A stretch of DNA of 64,000 bases from Clusia tigrina (taxonomy: Eukaryota; Arthropoda; Insecta; Diptera; Clusiidae): positions 114,746,542-114,810,541 of the forward strand of contig OV050032.1 of NCBI GenBank assembly GCA_920105625.2. Direction: 5' to 3'. Made by a program: the position numbers and the translations under genes. Shown in pieces: positions 61,440 to 64,000 of the stretch. The notes beneath the pieces were generated by a model. The model saw only the letters and a list, made by a program, of their open reading frames with translations. It was not told the DNA's origin and made no database searches. The stretch's first letter is position 1; the number at the start of each line of letters is the position of its first letter.

Positions 61440-64000
61440 TTGTAACTTTTTACTGGAGCGTCATAAAACCTTGAAATTTTGTAACAATAAAGTCCCCGAG
61501 CCTCTTGTCAATTTAAGTGATCGCTCAAAGCTATGCTACCCTTGAGTATCAAATCAAACACTGATAAAACTTCAAACGCCCCTAACTTCTATACGGTACG
61601 TCCTACACCTATCAAAGTTGGCAACATTCAAATGCTTGTAACTTTTTACTGGAGCGTCGTTATACCTTGAAATTGTGTGACAATAAAGTACTCGAGCATC
61701 TTGTCAATTTAGGCCATCGCTCAAAGCTATGCTACCCTTGAGTCCCAAATCAAACAATGATAAAACTTCAAACGCCCTTAACTTCTATACGGTACGTCCT
61801 ACACCTATCAAAGTTGGCAACATTCAAATGCTTGTAACTTTTTACTGGAGCGTCGTTAAACCTTGAAATTGTGTGACAATAAAGTACTCGAGCATCTTGT
61901 CAATTTAGGCCATCGCTCAAAGCTATGCTACCCTTGAGTCCCAAATCAAACAATGATAAAACTTCAAACGCCCCTAACTTCTATACGGTACGTCCTACAC
62001 CTATCAAAGTTTGCAACATACAGATGCTTGTATCTTGTTACTGGAGCGTCATAAAACCTTGAAATTTTGTAACAATAAAGTACTCGAGCCTCTTGTCAAT
62101 TTAAGCTATCGCTCAAAACTATGCTACCCTAGAGTCCCAAATCAAACACTGATAAAACTTCAAACGCCCCTAACTTATTTACGGTACATCCTACACCTAT
62201 CAAAGTTTGCAACATACAAATGCTTGTAACTTTTTACTGGAGCGTCATAAAACCTTGAAATTTTGTAACAATGAAGTACCCGAGCCTCTTGTCAATTTAA
62301 GCTATCGCTCAAAGCTATGCTACCCTTGAGTCCCAAATCAAACACTGATAAAACTGCAAAAGCCCCTAACTTCTTGACGGTACGTCCTACACATATCAAA
62401 GTTTGCAACATACAAATGCTTGTAACTTTTTACTGGAGCGTCATAAAACCTTGAAATTTTGTAACAATAAAGTACCCGAGCCTCTTGTCAATTTAAGTTA
62501 TCGCTCAAAGCTATGCTTCCCTTGAGTCCCAAATCAAACACTGATAAAACTTCAAACGCCCCTAACTTCTATACGGTACGTCCTACACCTATCAAAGTTG
62601 GCAACATTCAAATGCTTGTAACTTTTTACTGGAGCGTCGTTATACCTTGAAATTGTGTGACAATAAAGTACTCGAGCATCTTGTCAATTTAGGCCATCGC
62701 TCAAAGCTATGCTACCCTTGAGTCCCAAATCAAACAATGATAAAACTTCAAACGCCCTTAACTTCTATACGGTACGTCCTACACCTATCAAAGTTGGCAA
62801 CATTCAAATGCTTGTAACTTTTTACTGGAGCGTCATAAAACCTTGAAATTTTGTAACAATAAAGTACTCGAGCATCTTGTCAATTTAGGCCATCGGTCAA
62901 AGCTATGTTACCCTTGAGTCCCAAATCAAACACTGATAAAATTTCAAACGCCCGTAACTTCTATACGGTATGTCCTACACCTATCAAAGTTTGCAACATA
63001 CAAATGCTTGTATCTTTTTACAGGAGCGTCATAAAACCTTGAAATTTTGTAACAATAAAGTACTCGAGCCTCTTGTCAATTTAGGCCATCGCTCAAAGCT
63101 ATGCTATCCTTGAGTCCCAAATCAAACACTGATAAAACTTCAAATGGCTCTAACTTCTATACGGTACGTCCTACACCTATCAAAGTTTGCAACATACAAA
63201 TGCTTGTATCTTTTTACTGGAGCGTAATAAAACCTTGAAATTTTGTAACAATGAAGTTCCCAAGCCTCTTATCAATTTAAGCTATCGCCCAAAGCTATGC
63301 TACCCTTGAGTCCCAAATCAAACACTGATAAAACTTCAAACGCCCCTAACTTCTTTACGGCACGTCCTACACATATCAATGTTTGCAACATACAAATGCT
63401 TGTAACTTTTTACTGGAGCGTCATAAAACCTTGAAATTTTGTAACAGTGAAGTACCCGAGCCTCTTGTCAATTTAAGCTATAGCTCAAAGCTATGCTACC
63501 CTTGAGTCCCAAATCAAACACTGATAAAACTTCAAACGTCCCTAACTTCTTTACGGTACGTCCTACACATATCAAAGTTTGCAACATACAAATGCTTGTA
63601 ACTTTTTACTGGAGCGTCATAAAATCTTGAAATTTTGTAACAATAAAGTACCCGAGCCTCTTGTCAATTTGATCTATCGCTCAAAGCTATGCTACCCTTG
63701 AGTCCCAAATCAAACACTGATAAAACTTCAAACGCCACTAACTTCTTTACGGTACGTCCTATACCTATCAAAGTTTGCAACATACAAATGCTTGTATCTT
63801 TTTACTGGAGCGTAATAAAACCTTGAAATTTTGTAACAATGAAGTTCCCGAACCTCTTGTCAATTTAACCTATCGCTCAAAACTATGCTACCCTAGAGTC
63901 CCAAATCAAACACTGATAAAACTTCAAACGCCATTAACTTCTTTACGGTACGTCCTACACCTATCAAAGTTTGCAACATACAAATGCTTGTAACTTTTTA
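61440..64000 (+). repeat. Recombinant mosaic copy of 56.7-59.3 kb
   Basis: It matches the upstream region at offsets that change by whole monomers: 4,704 bp (24 monomers) at 61,491, 4,508 (23) at 62,171, 4,312 (22) at 62,353, 4,508 at 62,894 and 63,253, and 4,312 at 63,286 and 63,476. Each change falls inside a hybrid monomer that starts like one upstream monomer and ends like another. The final part (from about 63,476) also matches about 60,732 onward at 2,744 bp (14 monomers). Confidence 0.88.

Larger units (their letters stand above)
24156..64000 (+). repeat. 196-bp satellite array, right arm (about 203 monomers, plus orientation)
   Basis: The same monomer family as the left arm runs in the opposite orientation, continuous from the gap to the end of the window. 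Unit starts such as 24,368, 24,564, 41,844, 42,040 and 42,236 lie 196 bp apart. Recurrent alternative states mark subfamilies: taaagtactcgag or tgaagtacccgag, gtaactttttac or gtatctttttac, aaacgcccctaac or aaatggccctaac, and tacacctatc or tacacatatc. Arm-specific variants are aagttggcaacattc and aagttcgcaac, plus a four-substitution haplotype found only from about 50.4 kb onward. No gene or mobile element interrupts the array. Confidence 0.98.

Noticed and set aside
24368..63993. Plus-strand open frames of 63-137 codons in the right arm
   Set aside because: They are the same satellite frame on the other strand. The longer versions come from 195-bp monomers. Conservation is at the DNA level, not the codon level.
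1..64000. CRISPR array
   Set aside because: The repeats are contiguous 196-bp units with no unique spacers, far longer than CRISPR repeats, and there are no cas genes.
1..64000. Ribosomal DNA spacer, tRNA or 5S rRNA array
   Set aside because: No rRNA or tRNA segment is recognisable in the monomer, including no 5S-like internal control region.
1..64000. LTR or other transposon insertion
   Set aside because: I scanned for breaks in the 196-bp rhythm. All length changes are small indels or within-satellite deletions, with no foreign sequence, terminal repeats or target-site duplications.

Overview
The whole window is one tandem satellite DNA array. I see no protein-coding gene, RNA gene, transposon or unique sequence in it. 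The monomer is 196 bp (about 38% GC, counted by hand on one consensus unit), repeated head to tail roughly 325 times. This is eukaryotic nuclear heterochromatin. The monomer length, the AT-rich runs, the CAAAA/TTTTG motif and the layered higher-order duplications fit a plant centromeric or pericentromeric satellite best, but the species and chromosomal position cannot be read from the window. A block of exactly 200 N (23,956-24,155) suggests a long-read assembly scaffolded with fixed-size gaps.

Layout: 1-23,955 holds about 122 monomers, all in one orientation (annotated here as minus). 23,956-24,155 is the assembly gap. 24,156-64,000 holds about 203 monomers in the opposite orientation (plus). 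The only strand reversal of the array therefore falls exactly on the gap. The two arms also carry different variant monomers, so they are separate array domains and not mirror images. Whether they are truly adjacent is unresolved.

Within each arm, monomers form multi-monomer blocks that were copied again. On the left there is a 15-monomer unit (offset 2,939 bp) with four full or partial copies, and a 13-monomer block (offset 2,545 bp). On the right there are an 8- to 9-monomer block in three copies, a 19-monomer tandem duplication (about 3,669 bp), a 12-monomer duplication (2,351 bp), an 18-monomer duplication (3,526 bp) and an exact 8-monomer duplication (1,568 bp). The last 2.6 kb is a recombinant mosaic of 56.7-59.3 kb in which whole monomers were lost through hybrid monomers. 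Shared small deletions act as scars that trace these copying events. The one non-tandem structure is a fold-back insertion at 7,583-7,638.

The open reading frames of 63-137 codons throughout the window are the same satellite frame repeated. They start at a TTG, and 196 is not a multiple of 3, so the frame closes in the next monomer. The longer versions arise where a 1-bp deletion makes a 195-bp monomer. None is annotated as a gene.
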